A program made the translations under genes and the position numbers. A stretch of 61,240 nt of DNA, taken from SAR202 cluster bacterium bin16. Lineage in GTDB: Bacteria; Chloroflexota; Dehalococcoidia; Lucifugimonadales; Australimonadaceae. The stretch lies in the NCBI GenBank assembly GCA_002238425.1, contig MPMJ01000018.1, positions 1-61,240 on the forward strand, in the 5' to 3' direction. Shown one piece after another: positions 17,119 through 26,289 of this stretch. Each line of letters opens with the position of its first letter. Within the stretch, counting starts at the first letter, position 1. Below the pieces are notes generated by a model. It ran no database searches. It was not told the DNA's origin and saw only the letters and a list, made by a program, of their open reading frames with translations.

Positions 17119-18912
17119 CTAGTGGTGAGCGCGCAGGTAGTGGAGGATCTCCTGCATCACCTTGCAGTCCACCTCGTTGTAGGCGGCGATCTCCTGCATG
17201 AGCTCGGTGTCGATGAGGCGAACGCCTTGCTCGGCTGCCTCATCGTCGCAGCGCCACGCGCCAACCATCGCGCCCATCCCGTCCACCTTGGAACTGCCCC
17301 AGTCGGTCTCGATGAGGCCGTGGTCGTGGAACGCTCGCGCGACAGATTTGAGCCCGAAGCCCATCGAACCCTTCACGACGACCGGCTCCTTGCGAACGAC
17401 CTTGCGCAGCAGGTCGAACCAATTGACCATGGGCCAGCCTTTCGCGGGATGCCGCTTCCGGGCCGAGTTGTACGCCGTCTCGTAGTTGATCTCTTCCGCG
17501 GGCGCCCAGTGGAAGAGGCGGGGCTCATCCTCACCCCCGAGCCGGGACTGCGTCTCCCGCATGTGGGCAAGCCACGCGTCTATCGCACGCGCCTCACTCG
17601 CCTCATCCAACCGGTCGGTGGTGAACTGCGCGAACTGCCATTCGCCGCCCTCCATGTGCCCGCAGCCGATCATGAAGATGGTGGTCTGTCCACCGCGTTC
17701 GGGGAACGTGGAGAAGTCGTCTTTCAGGTCGGTGACGTACTCGAAGTCCACGAAGAATTCGACCGAAGGCTGTTCGCGCCATTCGCTCTCCGCAGCGCGG
17801 ACGTGGGCAGGACGAACGACCGGGCCGTCGTTCCTGTGCACATCAAGGATCGCCTCCAGGACCGGCTGCGTGGCTGGCCCCGTAACACCGAGCGACTCGG
17901 CAGTGGCCTGCGGATCCAGCCAAGACGTGATCCCGTTGCGCACGGCTTTGTCCCGCCTCTCAGCGCCGACCTGCCACAGCTGGGTGAGGTCTTCGAGTTC
18001 ATCCACGATCTGCTTGATGGCCTTCTCCCAGGGCCAGTCCCCACCGGAGGGCCACAGTTCCGGCACCGTTGGCGTGGGCAGCGGCTGCCACTGCGCGCCC
18101 TCCGAGCGCAGCCTGCGCACCCACGCAGCCGCAGCCTCCACTTCTACTTGCACTTCCGCGCTCATGGAGACCTGGCCGAGCCGCTTCATGGCGTTGGTTA
18201 CACGCTCCGAACTCTGCTCCCAACTGCGCCCGAGCAGGAACGCCCGACGCGGCGCGTAGCCCTGCAGGCGGGCAAGCGCGTCGTTGTAGACATACAACTG
18301 CGCCTTGTAGGCGGGCGACGAGCCGCTGTTGCCGACTTCGCCCTGCTTGGAGGCGTGTACCGTAGTGAACTTGGCGTCCACTACGACGTAGTGCCACGGT
18401 CCGCCAAGGTCCGGCGCGGCAGTGGCAGCTTCTTCCGGCGTGAGATGCCTGGGGAACAGCGCGTCGAAGACGTCAGACCGGATAAGGAAGTCGGCTGCGC
18501 CGTACGTCCTCGATTCCGGGTTCCAGAGTACCGCCTGGTGGATGATGGGGCGACCGTCCGCGAGCGCCTGGAAGGTCTGCTGGGCAACTTCCAACTCACG
18601 TACGTCTTCGGCTTCGCGCGAGATAGTGGTGAGCTCGTGGAAGGAGGCCAGGTGCCGGGTGACAGCCTCTTCGAATCTGCCCCCCTGCCCCATGATGAAC
18701 GGCGCGAAGACGAGCCGCTCGTCATAACCCTCCACCGTATCGTCGCGCTGGAACCCGTTGGTTTCGCCGTACAGGTTGAGCCAGTCGCCGAGGGTGTTCT
18801 TCAGGAGATAGCCCCTGAGCCGCGTGGCCGAGACCCATTCTCCCCATGCCTCGGGAGAGGCAGGGGCGGCGTAGGTGCCTGCGTCGTTATGGGTGAAAGC
18901 GTCGATCCCCAC
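17119..18912 (-). CDS. TM0106-like two-nuclease protein (PD-(D/E)xK plus RNase H fold)
   Basis: A 597-residue protein with two nuclease-type regions. The N-terminal half has a RecB-like PD-(D/E)xK core: E81/E82, D141 (YGAADFLIR) and DAK at 179-181 (VVVDAKF). The C-terminal third has an RNase H-like exonuclease arrangement: D389 and E391 in FFVDFEY, and D582 in YNEVDCKVM. This layout matches the uncharacterised TM0106-type RecB-like nuclease family; its cellular job is not known. The start is GTG 18912 with no clear ribosome site, nine bases after the stop of the TolB-like lipoprotein gene, so translation may be coupled to it. Confidence 0.8.
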   Translation of the reverse strand: MGIDAFTHNDAGTYAAPASPEAWGEWVSATRLRGYLLKNTLGDWLNLYGETNGFQRDDTVEGYDERLVFAPFIMGQGGRFEEAVTRHLASFHELTTISREAEDVRELEVAQQTFQALADGRPIIHQAVLWNPESRTYGAADFLIRSDVFDALFPRHLTPEEAATAAPDLGGPWHYVVVDAKFTTVHASKQGEVGNSGSSPAYKAQLYVYNDALARLQGYAPRRAFLLGRSWEQSSERVTNAMKRLGQVSMSAEVQVEVEAAAAWVRRLRSEGAQWQPLPTPTVPELWPSGGDWPWEKAIKQIVDELEDLTQLWQVGAERRDKAVRNGITSWLDPQATAESLGVTGPATQPVLEAILDVHRNDGPVVRPAHVRAAESEWREQPSVEFFVDFEYVTDLKDDFSTFPERGGQTTIFMIGCGHMEGGEWQFAQFTTDRLDEASEARAIDAWLAHMRETQSRLGGEDEPRLFHWAPAEEINYETAYNSARKRHPAKGWPMVNWFDLLRKVVRKEPVVVKGSMGFGLKSVARAFHDHGLIETDWGSSKVDGMGAMVGAWRCDDEAAEQGVRLIDTELMQEIAAYNEVDCKVMQEILHYLRAHH

Positions 18913-18921
18913 GAAGGGAGA

Positions 18922-19956
18922 CTACCAATCCGGGGAGGTCGCCGTCGCACCGGAGGTGAGTTGCTGCTGGCCCTCTGCATCGGCGATGAAGAGCGACGTC
19001 TGGTCCTCGGGGCCGGACGGGAAGACGACGCTGCCGTCAGGGCCCCATACGACCGACAGTTCATCCACAGCGTTCTGCGTGATCATCGTCAGGCCGCTTC
19101 CGTCCGGAGCGATGGTGTAGACGTCGGCATTGCCGGAGCGGTTGGAGATGAACGCGATCCTGCTGCCGTCCCGCGACCATGCGAGGTTGTAGTCATCGGC
19201 GCTGTCCTGGGTGATACGGAGCGGTTCCGAGGTAGGGCCGAGAGCGCTGACGTTGATGATGTAGATGTCCTGTTGACCATCGTTCTGGGTGGAGATGTAG
19301 GCGATGCGTTTGCCGTCCGGCGACCACGAGGGGAAGTGGTGCGGCCCCGCGGTGAGCTGAACGATGTTCACGTTGGAAGGGTCACGGAGGAAGATGCCGT
19401 CAGATTCGCCGTTGTCCTTCAGTTTGGCAAAGACGATGAGGTTGTCAGTGGGAGACCACGCGGCGTCGGTCTCCCCTTCGCTTCCGAACACGACGGCGGT
19501 TGGGACGAGCTCGCTGAGCGCAACGTGCTGGACGGTACGCCTCCCGTCATGGTCTTCGGACGTGTACGCGAGGCGGTTGCCGTCTGCGGACCACGAGACC
19601 TGGGATTCGTCGAACTCCGAGTTGGTGATCCGGTAGAAGACAGGCGCGTCCTCAGAGGCCACGCCGACATAGACCTCGACGTTCCCGTCACGGTTGCTGA
19701 GGAAGGCGATCCGCTGACGATTGGGGTCCCAAACGGGTTCGAAATTGTCAGAGGAAAGCCCCGCGGTGTCATCAGTGAGGATGAACGCATGGCCCCCGTC
19801 CGGGCGGACAACGGCGATGTCGCGAGCGCCCGGAAGCCCCGACGAGTAGGTGATGTAATCGGGTTCGGGATAGAGGGTGCATGCAGGCAACGCCGCTCCC
19901 AGGAGGAGGACGGCCGTGAGTAAGGCGATAGGAACGCGAGCGAAGTGATAACGCAT
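18922..19956 (-). CDS. TolB-like beta-propeller lipoprotein
   Basis: About 344 residues. The N-terminus MRYHFARVPIALLTAVLLLG leads to the lipobox LPAC (C26), placing it on the outer face of the cytoplasmic membrane. The rest is six PD40/WD40-like repeats of the type WSPDGKRIAYIS and WSRDGSRIAFISNRSGNADVY, forming a propeller like the C-terminal part of TolB. Such domains bind proteins or peptides; no Tol-Pal genes are present, so a TolB role is unlikely. The start at 19956 is chosen because it gives a clean signal peptide; the longer open frame upstream does not look coding. Operon with the nuclease gene. Confidence 0.84.
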   Translation of the reverse strand: MRYHFARVPIALLTAVLLLGAALPACTLYPEPDYITYSSGLPGARDIAVVRPDGGHAFILTDDTAGLSSDNFEPVWDPNRQRIAFLSNRDGNVEVYVGVASEDAPVFYRITNSEFDESQVSWSADGNRLAYTSEDHDGRRTVQHVALSELVPTAVVFGSEGETDAAWSPTDNLIVFAKLKDNGESDGIFLRDPSNVNIVQLTAGPHHFPSWSPDGKRIAYISTQNDGQQDIYIINVSALGPTSEPLRITQDSADDYNLAWSRDGSRIAFISNRSGNADVYTIAPDGSGLTMITQNAVDELSVVWGPDGSVVFPSGPEDQTSLFIADAEGQQQLTSGATATSPDW

Positions 19957-20050
19957 GAGAGAAACCGCGTTTAAGAATACACGGCCGATATGGCAGGTGC
20001 GACGACTTAGCGAAGGCAGTTGCGCGGAATCCGCCGTGCCCTTTCTGCAC

Positions 20051-20422
20051 TCAGAATGGCAACCATGGAGACTCCCCCGGAGGCGTGGATCCGCGTGTCC
20101 TGCGCCCCGGCGAGATGACGCCGTATGCGAGCCCTCCGGCAGCGCCGATGGCCGCCCCTCCGACCACCATGATGACGGGCAGCCAGACCGGCGGGTCGGC
20201 GAACTCATCAGGACAGGTCAGCGTCACATCGCCACCGGCTTCCGCCTTCTCGATGGCCTCGATGCACCGCTGGGCCTCGCCAACGAATATGGACTGGATG
20301 AAGAGCGCCGGGACGGCACTGAGCCCTGCGCCGGCGAAACCAACGATGAGCGCGAAGGCGAACCCGCGATAGAGCCGCCGTCCGATGCCAGGAGCAGGAC
20401 GCGCCTCCGGGGTGTTGGTCAT
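20051..20422 (-). CDS. Small two-helix membrane protein, unknown
   Basis: A 123-residue protein with two hydrophobic segments (about residues 18-40 and 78-97, the latter Gly/Ala-rich) and an extracytoplasmic-type loop between them containing two Cys (QRCIEAIEKAE, LTCPDEF) that could form a disulfide. The start ATG overlaps the stop of the AlkD-like gene by one base (TGATG), so the two are translationally coupled. No family recognised. Confidence 0.66.
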   Translation of the reverse strand: MTNTPEARPAPGIGRRLYRGFAFALIVGFAGAGLSAVPALFIQSIFVGEAQRCIEAIEKAEAGGDVTLTCPDEFADPPVWLPVIMVVGGAAIGAAGGLAYGVISPGRRTRGSTPPGESPWLPF

Positions 20423-21180
20423 CAGTCGAGTACCTGTCCGCGCTGGGCAGGCTGCAGCTTGGTGGCCGCGGTCTGGAGGATGAGCCGGGGACTCTGGTCC
20501 TTCCATTCCATGAGGAATTCGACAACCCGGTCGGACTTGAGGCGAGTCGCCTCCATGAGCATCGTACCGACACCACGCTGTACTTCCTCGTTGTCGTCCT
20601 TCATCACGACCTCTGCGACCTCGAGCGCATCCGTCATAAAACGTCCTTCCCGCACGAGTGGGCCGAACGCAGAGACGGCAGCGCGCCGCTTGGAGGGATT
20701 CGAGGAGCGCGCCCACTCACGCATCGTCTTGACGAGGGAGGGCTTGGCAGCGAGCGCAGGGCTGAGACAGCTCGTACCCAGAGCGTCAGCCGTCTGGGGA
20801 GCGGTGAGCGTGTCGCCCCACGGCTCGATACGCTGGAAGTCGTCGCCGGTGATGAGCCGCGCCAGCGCGCCGACTATCTGCGCGCCTACGAGCCCTTCCT
20901 CGACGTTGCCGGTGCGGAAGAGGTTGTCTGCTATGGCGATGGTGGCGGGAAGCCCCACGGAACGCAGCCGCCGAACGAGGTCGAGGCCGATGCGATAGAC
21001 CTCGGCCGACGGCACGCCATAGCAGGGCGCGTCCCGGCCTGCCTCTTTGCGGATGCGGTCGGCGACGTCTTTACGGCCGGCCTGGCGCAATCGGCGGCGG
21101 ACTTCATTCGCACTGCCTTCCACGAGCGCAGGATCAGGAGGAGGCGTGGGTGCGGAACGTTGATAGCGACGGTTCGTCAT
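20422..21180 (-). CDS. AlkD-like DNA alkylation repair protein
   Basis: A 252-residue all-helical protein of the HEAT-repeat DNA alkylation repair family. The YGVPSAEVYRIG motif near residue 55, the following helix pairs and RLITGDDFQRIEPWGDTLT are typical. AlkD removes bulky or charged N-alkyl adducts (N3- and N7-alkylpurines) by excising the base without flipping it. The length (usual 220-260) fits. It heads a two-gene operon with a small membrane protein. With the Ada-type zinc domain at 5966 it is the second alkylation-linked gene in the window, though the two are 14 kb apart. Confidence 0.8.
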   Translation of the reverse strand: MTNRRYQRSAPTPPPDPALVEGSANEVRRRLRQAGRKDVADRIRKEAGRDAPCYGVPSAEVYRIGLDLVRRLRSVGLPATIAIADNLFRTGNVEEGLVGAQIVGALARLITGDDFQRIEPWGDTLTAPQTADALGTSCLSPALAAKPSLVKTMREWARSSNPSKRRAAVSAFGPLVREGRFMTDALEVAEVVMKDDNEEVQRGVGTMLMEATRLKSDRVVEFLMEWKDQSPRLILQTAATKLQPAQRGQVLD

Positions 21181-21233
21181 GGCGTGAGGTCATTCTAACC
21201 GAGCCGGTAAAGTTCGGTATCGCGCGCCACAGA

Positions 21234-21264
21234 ACGGGGGCAGGAGGGATTCCCCTGCCCCCGT
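21234..21264 (-). terminator. Strong hairpin after the first Rieske gene
   Basis: ACGGGGGCAGG (21234-21244) and CCTGCCCCCGT (21254-21264) form a perfect 11-bp stem with a nine-base loop, 27 bases past the stop at 21291. On the minus strand it is followed only by GTTCTGT, so the T-tract is poor. It lies between the catabolic island and the AlkD operon. Confidence 0.55.
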
Positions 21265-21290
21265 CGCTACGACCGGTGCGTATGGATATG

Positions 21291-22625
21291 CTACCAGGTA
21301 GCGGTCTGCAGGTCCTTGATCTTCTGGTCGTGCACCCAGTTCTCGTCCGGCGAGAGCAGGATATCCCCGGCACGGACGTAGTAGACGTCGCCGTGGGAGG
21401 CGGCGTAGGGCTCCTCGCCGTCTTGCAGCGCGGTGGCCTCCTTCAGCAGACGGCGGCGGGACTTGATGATGCCGATGTCCGTCGTGCCGAGGTGCTCCTT
21501 GTTGCGCGGGGTGATGTGCCCCATGCCTTCCTGCACGGAGAGGTCCTGCTCGCCGGTGCCAGTGATGCCGGTGAAGGTGAGGCGCTTCTGGTAGTCACGG
21601 CTGACGAGGTAATCGTTCTCCTTGTTCCGGAGCGGGAAGTGCTCCGCAAAGACGGGAACGGAATCGGCAGTAGAGCCGATGCGGAAGTAGCCCGGCAGTG
21701 ACGCCGCGTGCAGCCCCGCGCCGTTGCGCCACTCTTCGATGGAGCCCGAGGGCAGCGCGCTCTTGAGGTTCCACACGAACGTCCAGCGCATGTTGTGGAG
21801 GTCGTCGATGGGGACGAACGCATGGAAGAACTTCTGCGACGCAGACGACGGCGGCATCGTGTAGAACGGAAGGAGGAAGAGGTTGTAGCGCCAGTAGAAC
21901 TCGCCCTCGCCGGTGTCGCGCCGCGCGCCGGTGATGACGCCGTAGTCAGTGTCCTCGGCGAAGAACTTCGGGTGTTGATCGCGCGCGTGGTACTTGTCGC
22001 GCAGGTTCTGGGAGCGCTCCCATGTCGAGCGCCAGGCGTCCGTCATCTGGTAGGCGTCCAGCGTGGCGTGCAGGTAGTTGGAGTGCGCGGAGTCGATGCC
22101 GCCTTCGATCGCCTGGGCGTAGTTGGTCTGCTGCCAGTTCCAGGAGACGAACCGGTGAGACTCCGGCACGCGCAGGTATTCGAAGTCCGGCAGTTCGGGC
22201 GTGAGGTCCTTCGGCCCCATGTACGCCCAGAGGATGCCCGCGACCTCTTCCACCGGATAGGCAGTGATCTTGATCTTGTCCTTGTAGCTGCTCTCGTCGG
22301 TCTCGGTCGGCATGTCAACGCAGTTGCCGTGCGCGTCGTACTTCCAGCCGTGGTAGGTGCAGCGAAGGCCGTTGTCCTCGTTGCGCGCAAAGAACAGGTC
22401 CGCCCATCGGTGAGGACAGTTGCGCTGGATCAGCCCGACTTTGCCTGAGGTGGTGCGGAAGGCAAGCAGGTCCTCGCCCATCAGGCGGATGCGGACGGGC
22501 TCACCGTCAGCCTCTGGCACGTCGCTGGAGAGCCGGAAGGGCAGCCAGAAACGGCGGATGTAGTCGCCCATCGGCGTTCCGGGACCTACCTGTACCAGTT
22601 TCTCGTTCTCTGTTATCGACAGCAT
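21291..22625 (-). CDS. Rieske aromatic-ring oxygenase, alpha subunit (copy A)
   Basis: A 444-residue Rieske non-haem iron oxygenase. The [2Fe-2S] ligands are C70-x-H72 and C89-x2-H92 (CPHR, CTYHGW); the mononuclear iron site D178-x2-H181-x4-H186 (IDSAHSNYLH) is complete. The layout resembles phthalate 4,5-dioxygenase / vanillate demethylase-type oxygenases, which add O2 to an aromatic acid or remove a methyl group using electrons from a reductase not encoded here. It follows an MDR dehydrogenase gene by 48 bases on the minus strand. Closest relative in the window is copy C at 41201, with the same start pattern (VGPGTPMGD). Confidence 0.92.
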   Translation of the reverse strand: MLSITENEKLVQVGPGTPMGDYIRRFWLPFRLSSDVPEADGEPVRIRLMGEDLLAFRTTSGKVGLIQRNCPHRWADLFFARNEDNGLRCTYHGWKYDAHGNCVDMPTETDESSYKDKIKITAYPVEEVAGILWAYMGPKDLTPELPDFEYLRVPESHRFVSWNWQQTNYAQAIEGGIDSAHSNYLHATLDAYQMTDAWRSTWERSQNLRDKYHARDQHPKFFAEDTDYGVITGARRDTGEGEFYWRYNLFLLPFYTMPPSSASQKFFHAFVPIDDLHNMRWTFVWNLKSALPSGSIEEWRNGAGLHAASLPGYFRIGSTADSVPVFAEHFPLRNKENDYLVSRDYQKRLTFTGITGTGEQDLSVQEGMGHITPRNKEHLGTTDIGIIKSRRRLLKEATALQDGEEPYAASHGDVYYVRAGDILLSPDENWVHDQKIKDLQTATW

Positions 22626-22673
22626 CTTGCCGTTACCTCCTGATGGAGACCTTATCGTGCGTTGTGTCCGTTC

Positions 22674-23795
22674 CTATTCCCAAGGCATGACGGAGACATG
22701 GATGGCGTTATCGAAGCCTTCTCCAGCCACCGCACGGATGGCGGTGTGAACGTCCACGAGTCCGAACGTGTGCGTCCGCATGAGTTCGAGCGGGAAGCGG
22801 TGCGACGCGATCTGGCGCAGCGCGAGTTCGACCGCCTCGAAGCTGTGGCCGCGCGCGCTGGCAAGCGTCATGTACTTGCGCGTAAGCCTGCCGATGGGGA
22901 AGTCCGGGAAGATTGCGCTCTCCGCCTGCGCGACCATCCTGCCGCCCTTGCGCTTCGTCGCTTCGATGGCGAGAAGGGTGGGCGCCTTGCCCGAATGGGA
23001 GGTGCAGTCCACCACTACGTCCACACCGGCCTCCGGTCCACCGCCGGTGATCTCCTTGATGCGGGGGAGCGGGTCTTCCTCGTCTATGTCGATGGTGAAG
23101 TCAGCACCGAGCGCGCGGGCGACCTCCATCCGCTTCGCGTCCTTCGGTCCCTTGCCGGTAACGATGATGCAGTCCGCCCCGGCCTGCTTCGAAGCTACGA
23201 CGCACGCGAGACCCTGCTGGCCCGGCCCCTGGATGAGGACACTCTTCCCGTAGCCAACCTGCCCTTCGATGAGCGCCCACTGGATGCCGTTGCCCATGGG
23301 CAGCGCCATCGCGGCCTCCTCAGCTGTTATGCCGTCGGGCACCTTGTGCAGCGGCGCGTTCGGGGGAACATAGAGGTACTGCGCGTAGCCGCCCCAGAGC
23401 GCCGGCGCCACTTCCACGGACGTCGAGCCGTACCGGATGGCAGCGTCGTTCGCGGAGGCATCGGTGGCGAAGCAGTGGCGATATTCGCCGACGCGGCAGA
23501 ACTCGCAGCGGCCGCACGGGAGGTACTCTTCGAGAGCGACCATGTCGCCCTCCTTCACGCCCCAGCGATTCGCGAAGACGTGACCGACCTTCACGAGGTA
23601 GCCGACGTTCTCATGCCCCATGATGACGGGGCCGCCCTTCATCTCACGCTCGTAGCCGCCCACGTCGCTGCCGCACACGCCCGCAGCCTCGACCTTCAGG
23701 AGTGCGCCGTCGACAGGGATGTCCGGCAGGTCGAACTCCATCTGCTCGGTCTGGTTGGGGCCTACCTTCGCTGCGACCAGTGCCTTCTCTGCCAT
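22674..23795 (-). CDS. Zinc-dependent MDR dehydrogenase (copy A)
   Basis: A 373-residue medium-chain dehydrogenase. The catalytic zinc region has C41 (GVCGSDV) and GHE at 60-62; the structural zinc Cys are C94, C97, C100 and C108. A Rossmann part follows ([14 protein letters not shown]). It would oxidise an alcohol or diol with NAD(P)+. Start at ATG 23795 with GGAGGCGAGG before it; a 16-residue upstream in-frame extension is not supported. It leads the MDR-Rieske operon. It is a paralogue of the MDR at 42549: both share MGHENVG and RWGVKEGD, and both sit next to a Rieske gene. Confidence 0.9.
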   Translation of the reverse strand: MAEKALVAAKVGPNQTEQMEFDLPDIPVDGALLKVEAAGVCGSDVGGYEREMKGGPVIMGHENVGYLVKVGHVFANRWGVKEGDMVALEEYLPCGRCEFCRVGEYRHCFATDASANDAAIRYGSTSVEVAPALWGGYAQYLYVPPNAPLHKVPDGITAEEAAMALPMGNGIQWALIEGQVGYGKSVLIQGPGQQGLACVVASKQAGADCIIVTGKGPKDAKRMEVARALGADFTIDIDEEDPLPRIKEITGGGPEAGVDVVVDCTSHSGKAPTLLAIEATKRKGGRMVAQAESAIFPDFPIGRLTRKYMTLASARGHSFEAVELALRQIASHRFPLELMRTHTFGLVDVHTAIRAVAGEGFDNAIHVSVMPWE

Positions 23796-23869
23796 AGCGC
23801 CTCGCCTCCGTAAGAGATATCGACTTTCTCGTTGTGAAGTCACGTCTGCACTCGGACATTTACCTGCAC

Positions 23870-23897
23870 AACATACCCCCAGCGGGAGAGAGGGTCA
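23870..23897 (-). promoter_or_regulatory. Candidate promoter for MDR copy A / Rieske copy A
   Basis: On the minus strand TTGACC (23897-23892) and TATGTT (23875-23870) are spaced by 16 bases, 74 bases upstream of the start at 23795. It stands back to back with a plus-strand promoter, making a divergent control region in the 23796-24011 gap. Confidence 0.55.
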
Positions 23898-23911
23898 ACG
23901 GGGAGCGTTCA

Positions 23912-23940
23912 TTGTGAACCACCTGACCGGGGTGTATGCT
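23912..23940 (+). promoter_or_regulatory. Candidate promoter for the MDR-amidohydrolase-Tct operon
   Basis: TTGTGA (23912-23917) and TATGCT (23935-23940) are 17 bases apart and 71 bases upstream of ATG 24012. Only 14 bases separate this -35 from the -35 of the divergent promoter, so one regulator could control both directions. Confidence 0.5.
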
Positions 23941-24011
23941 CGCGCCGAGTCACGCTTGAGGCTGCTTGGCTCAGGTTACCGGGGCTCCAGCCATGGCTTG
24001 TGGAGGTCAGG

Positions 24012-25118
24012 ATGGGAGAAACAGTCCGCGCTGCGGTGGTAACCGAGTTTGCCAAACCTCTCTCGGTTCAGGATGTTCCCCTTCCCGACCCGGAACCCGG
24101 CAGCGTGCTGGGCCGCGTCGACGCGGCTACCCTCTGCGGGACGGACGTGCACATCTGGGGCGGCCACAGCTTCGTAGGGCCTGAGAAACTTCCCTACATC
24201 CCCGGTCACGAGACAGCCGTCACAGTTGTGGACGTCGCCGGGAACCCCAAGGACGTATTCAACCGCCCGGTCCAGCCGGGTCAGCGCATCATCGGGAACT
24301 ACCCGTTCTGCGGTCACTGCTACCACTGCTCAGTGGCGATGCAGCCCAGCCTGTGCCTGGAAGGGGCGCGTTACGGCAGGGAGCGCGTCGACCAGTTCCC
24401 CTACCTGCTCGGCGGCACCGCCGAATATCACTACTACCCTCCCGGGGCGGACTTCATACCCATCCCTGACGATGTGCCCGCGGCCCTCGCCGCGTCGGCC
24501 GCCTGTGCATTGCGTACTGCGATGCACGCTGCCGAGCGGCTCGGCCCCGTCAGGAGCCACGAGACCGTGCTGGTGCAGGGAGCCGGCCCCGTGGGGCTTT
24601 ACTGCCTCGCGGTCATCCTTGCGAAGGGTGCAGATCGAGTGTTCGTGTTTGGCGCTCCTGAGTCCCGTCTCGAAGTTGCGAGGAGTTGGGGCGCCGCCGG
24701 CACGATGGACATCGAGCAGACGTCAGCGGCAGACCGGAAGGCCTGGCTCGCCGAGCACACGCGCGGTCTGGGAGTTGACGTCGTGGTCCAGGCCGCCACG
24801 GCCCAGGCTATCCCCGAGGCAGTAGACCTCGTCCGCCGGGGAGGCCGGATCGTCAGTATCGGCGGCGGAAGCGGTAACCTCGAGATTCCGGCGTTCGCGA
24901 TGACCACCAAGTACCTGACCATCACGAGCGTCCTGCAGGCGGAAGCCAGACACTTCCTGCAGGCAGTGCAGTTCCTGTCGGCTCAGAGCAAGCACTTCCC
25001 CTTCGAATCGATGATCACCGGCAAGTACTCCCTGGAGGGCACGACCGACGCCTTGCAGGCGATGTCAGAGTTCAGAGAAGTCAAACCGGTCGTTCTCCCA
25101 CAACCTTCGGCGGCGTAA
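24012..25118 (+). CDS. Zinc-dependent MDR dehydrogenase (copy B)
   Basis: A 368-residue medium-chain dehydrogenase of a different branch from the other two. C42 (LCGTDVHIWGG), GHE at 65-67 and structural Cys C100, C103, C106 and C114 are present, and VQGAGPVGLYCLAV marks the NAD(P)-binding Rossmann loop. It resembles threonine/sorbitol-dehydrogenase-like members more than copies A and C. ATG 24012 is chosen, as GGAGG lies six bases upstream; a GTG at 24000 is within that site. It opens a six-gene plus-strand operon with amidohydrolase, TctC, TctA-TctB and two cyclic amidohydrolases; its substrate is probably an alcohol released along that route. Confidence 0.88.
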   Translation: MGETVRAAVVTEFAKPLSVQDVPLPDPEPGSVLGRVDAATLCGTDVHIWGGHSFVGPEKLPYIPGHETAVTVVDVAGNPKDVFNRPVQPGQRIIGNYPFCGHCYHCSVAMQPSLCLEGARYGRERVDQFPYLLGGTAEYHYYPPGADFIPIPDDVPAALAASAACALRTAMHAAERLGPVRSHETVLVQGAGPVGLYCLAVILAKGADRVFVFGAPESRLEVARSWGAAGTMDIEQTSAADRKAWLAEHTRGLGVDVVVQAATAQAIPEAVDLVRRGGRIVSIGGGSGNLEIPAFAMTTKYLTITSVLQAEARHFLQAVQFLSAQSKHFPFESMITGKYSLEGTTDALQAMSEFREVKPVVLPQPSAA

Positions 25119-25151
25119 GCGAGGACCAATCGGCCAGGGAGGAGCAGCGGG

Positions 25152-26237
25152 ATGGTAGTCCAATCGAAGATCGGCATAATCGACGGCGATGGACACGTAC
25201 TCGAGGACGAGGCTGCCATCGCAACGTACTTCCCGAAAGAGTATGGGGACTATCTGAGTCGACGCGTGGGGAAAGTGTTCCCTGCCCTTGACCATCTGCA
25301 CGAAGGGCTGACCATCCGTCCACCGGGCTCGTTCATGCCCGCACCGGTCGACCGCTGGGTCGACTTTCAGAACCGCGCGGGCATTGAGGGCGCTGTGCTC
25401 TACCCCACCGCTGGTCTGGCGTGCGGGCGCATGGTTGACCTCGACTACGCCACAGCAGCGTGCCAGGCCTATAACGACTGGCTCTACGACACGTTCACGC
25501 GACATACGCCCCGCCTGATGGGCATGGGGCTCATACCCATGCAGAACCCTCCGGCAGCAGTGGCCGAGATGCGGCGGTGCATGGAAGAACTTGGCATGGC
25601 AGGGATCATGCTGCCGTCCACGGGGCTGGCGAGTCACCTCGGCGCGAAGGTGTACTGGCCGGTGTACGAGGAGGCCAACCGGCTGGGCATAGCCGTCGCA
25701 TTCCACGGCGGGTGCCACATGGGCCTCGGCATGGACAACCTGAACCTCTTCGCGCCTATCCACGCGATGGGGCACCCGTTCGGAATCACCATCAGCTTCG
25801 GGAGCCTGCTTTTCAACGGTGTGTTCGACCAGTTCCCCAACGTCCGCTGGGGTTTCCTGGAGGGCGGCCTTGCCTGGTTCCTACTAGGACTGGAGCGCTT
25901 CAACGGCTCGCACAAGGCGTTCATCCCGGCGGACCCCCACTCTGCTTTCCTGCAGCTGCACAAGGGGGAGTCCATAGCCGAATACATCATCCGGCTGGTG
26001 AAGGAACGACGCCTCTTCGTGGGCGTCGAGGGTGACGAGGGCGCCATCGGCTATGCGGTCAGCGTAGTCGGCAGCGAACCCTTCATGTTCTCCTCAGACT
26101 TCCCGCACGAGGTCAACGACGACACCATCAACGAAGAGATCAACGAACTGCTCGAGCGAGAGGACATGTCGTACCAGGACAAGGAGGGCATCCTCCGCAC
26201 CAACGCCCAGGCGTTCTACGGCCTCAAATCATCATGA
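25152..26237 (+). CDS. Amidohydrolase-2 family metal-dependent hydrolase/decarboxylase (copy A)
   Basis: A 361-residue TIM-barrel protein of the amidohydrolase-2 (COG2159) group. It has an N-terminal D-x-H (DGDGH), a mid-barrel FHGGCH and the late metal-binding SSDFPHE motif. This group includes ACMS decarboxylase, gamma-resorcylate decarboxylase and 5-carboxyvanillate decarboxylase, as well as C-C and C-O hydrolases, so decarboxylation of an aromatic acid is as likely as hydrolysis. It lies 33 bases after MDR copy B. It is the most distant of the five family members in the window. Confidence 0.87.
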   Translation: MVVQSKIGIIDGDGHVLEDEAAIATYFPKEYGDYLSRRVGKVFPALDHLHEGLTIRPPGSFMPAPVDRWVDFQNRAGIEGAVLYPTAGLACGRMVDLDYATAACQAYNDWLYDTFTRHTPRLMGMGLIPMQNPPAAVAEMRRCMEELGMAGIMLPSTGLASHLGAKVYWPVYEEANRLGIAVAFHGGCHMGLGMDNLNLFAPIHAMGHPFGITISFGSLLFNGVFDQFPNVRWGFLEGGLAWFLLGLERFNGSHKAFIPADPHSAFLQLHKGESIAEYIIRLVKERRLFVGVEGDEGAIGYAVSVVGSEPFMFSSDFPHEVNDDTINEEINELLEREDMSYQDKEGILRTNAQAFYGLKSS

Positions 26238-26289
26238 AGTAAACCGAAGGACACACGTCCCGCACACAGATTCGGCCCGGGAGGAACCA

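Noticed and set aside
17029-19923. Long plus-strand open frame of 964 codons
   Set aside because: It lies antisense to the two-nuclease gene and the TolB-like gene, both of which have clear motifs. The translation is Arg/Gly/Val-rich with no domain, as expected for a high-GC shadow frame.
18922-19956. Annotation as TolB of a Tol-Pal system
   Set aside because: No tolA, tolQ, tolR or pal in the window and the protein has a lipobox. Only the propeller is shared.
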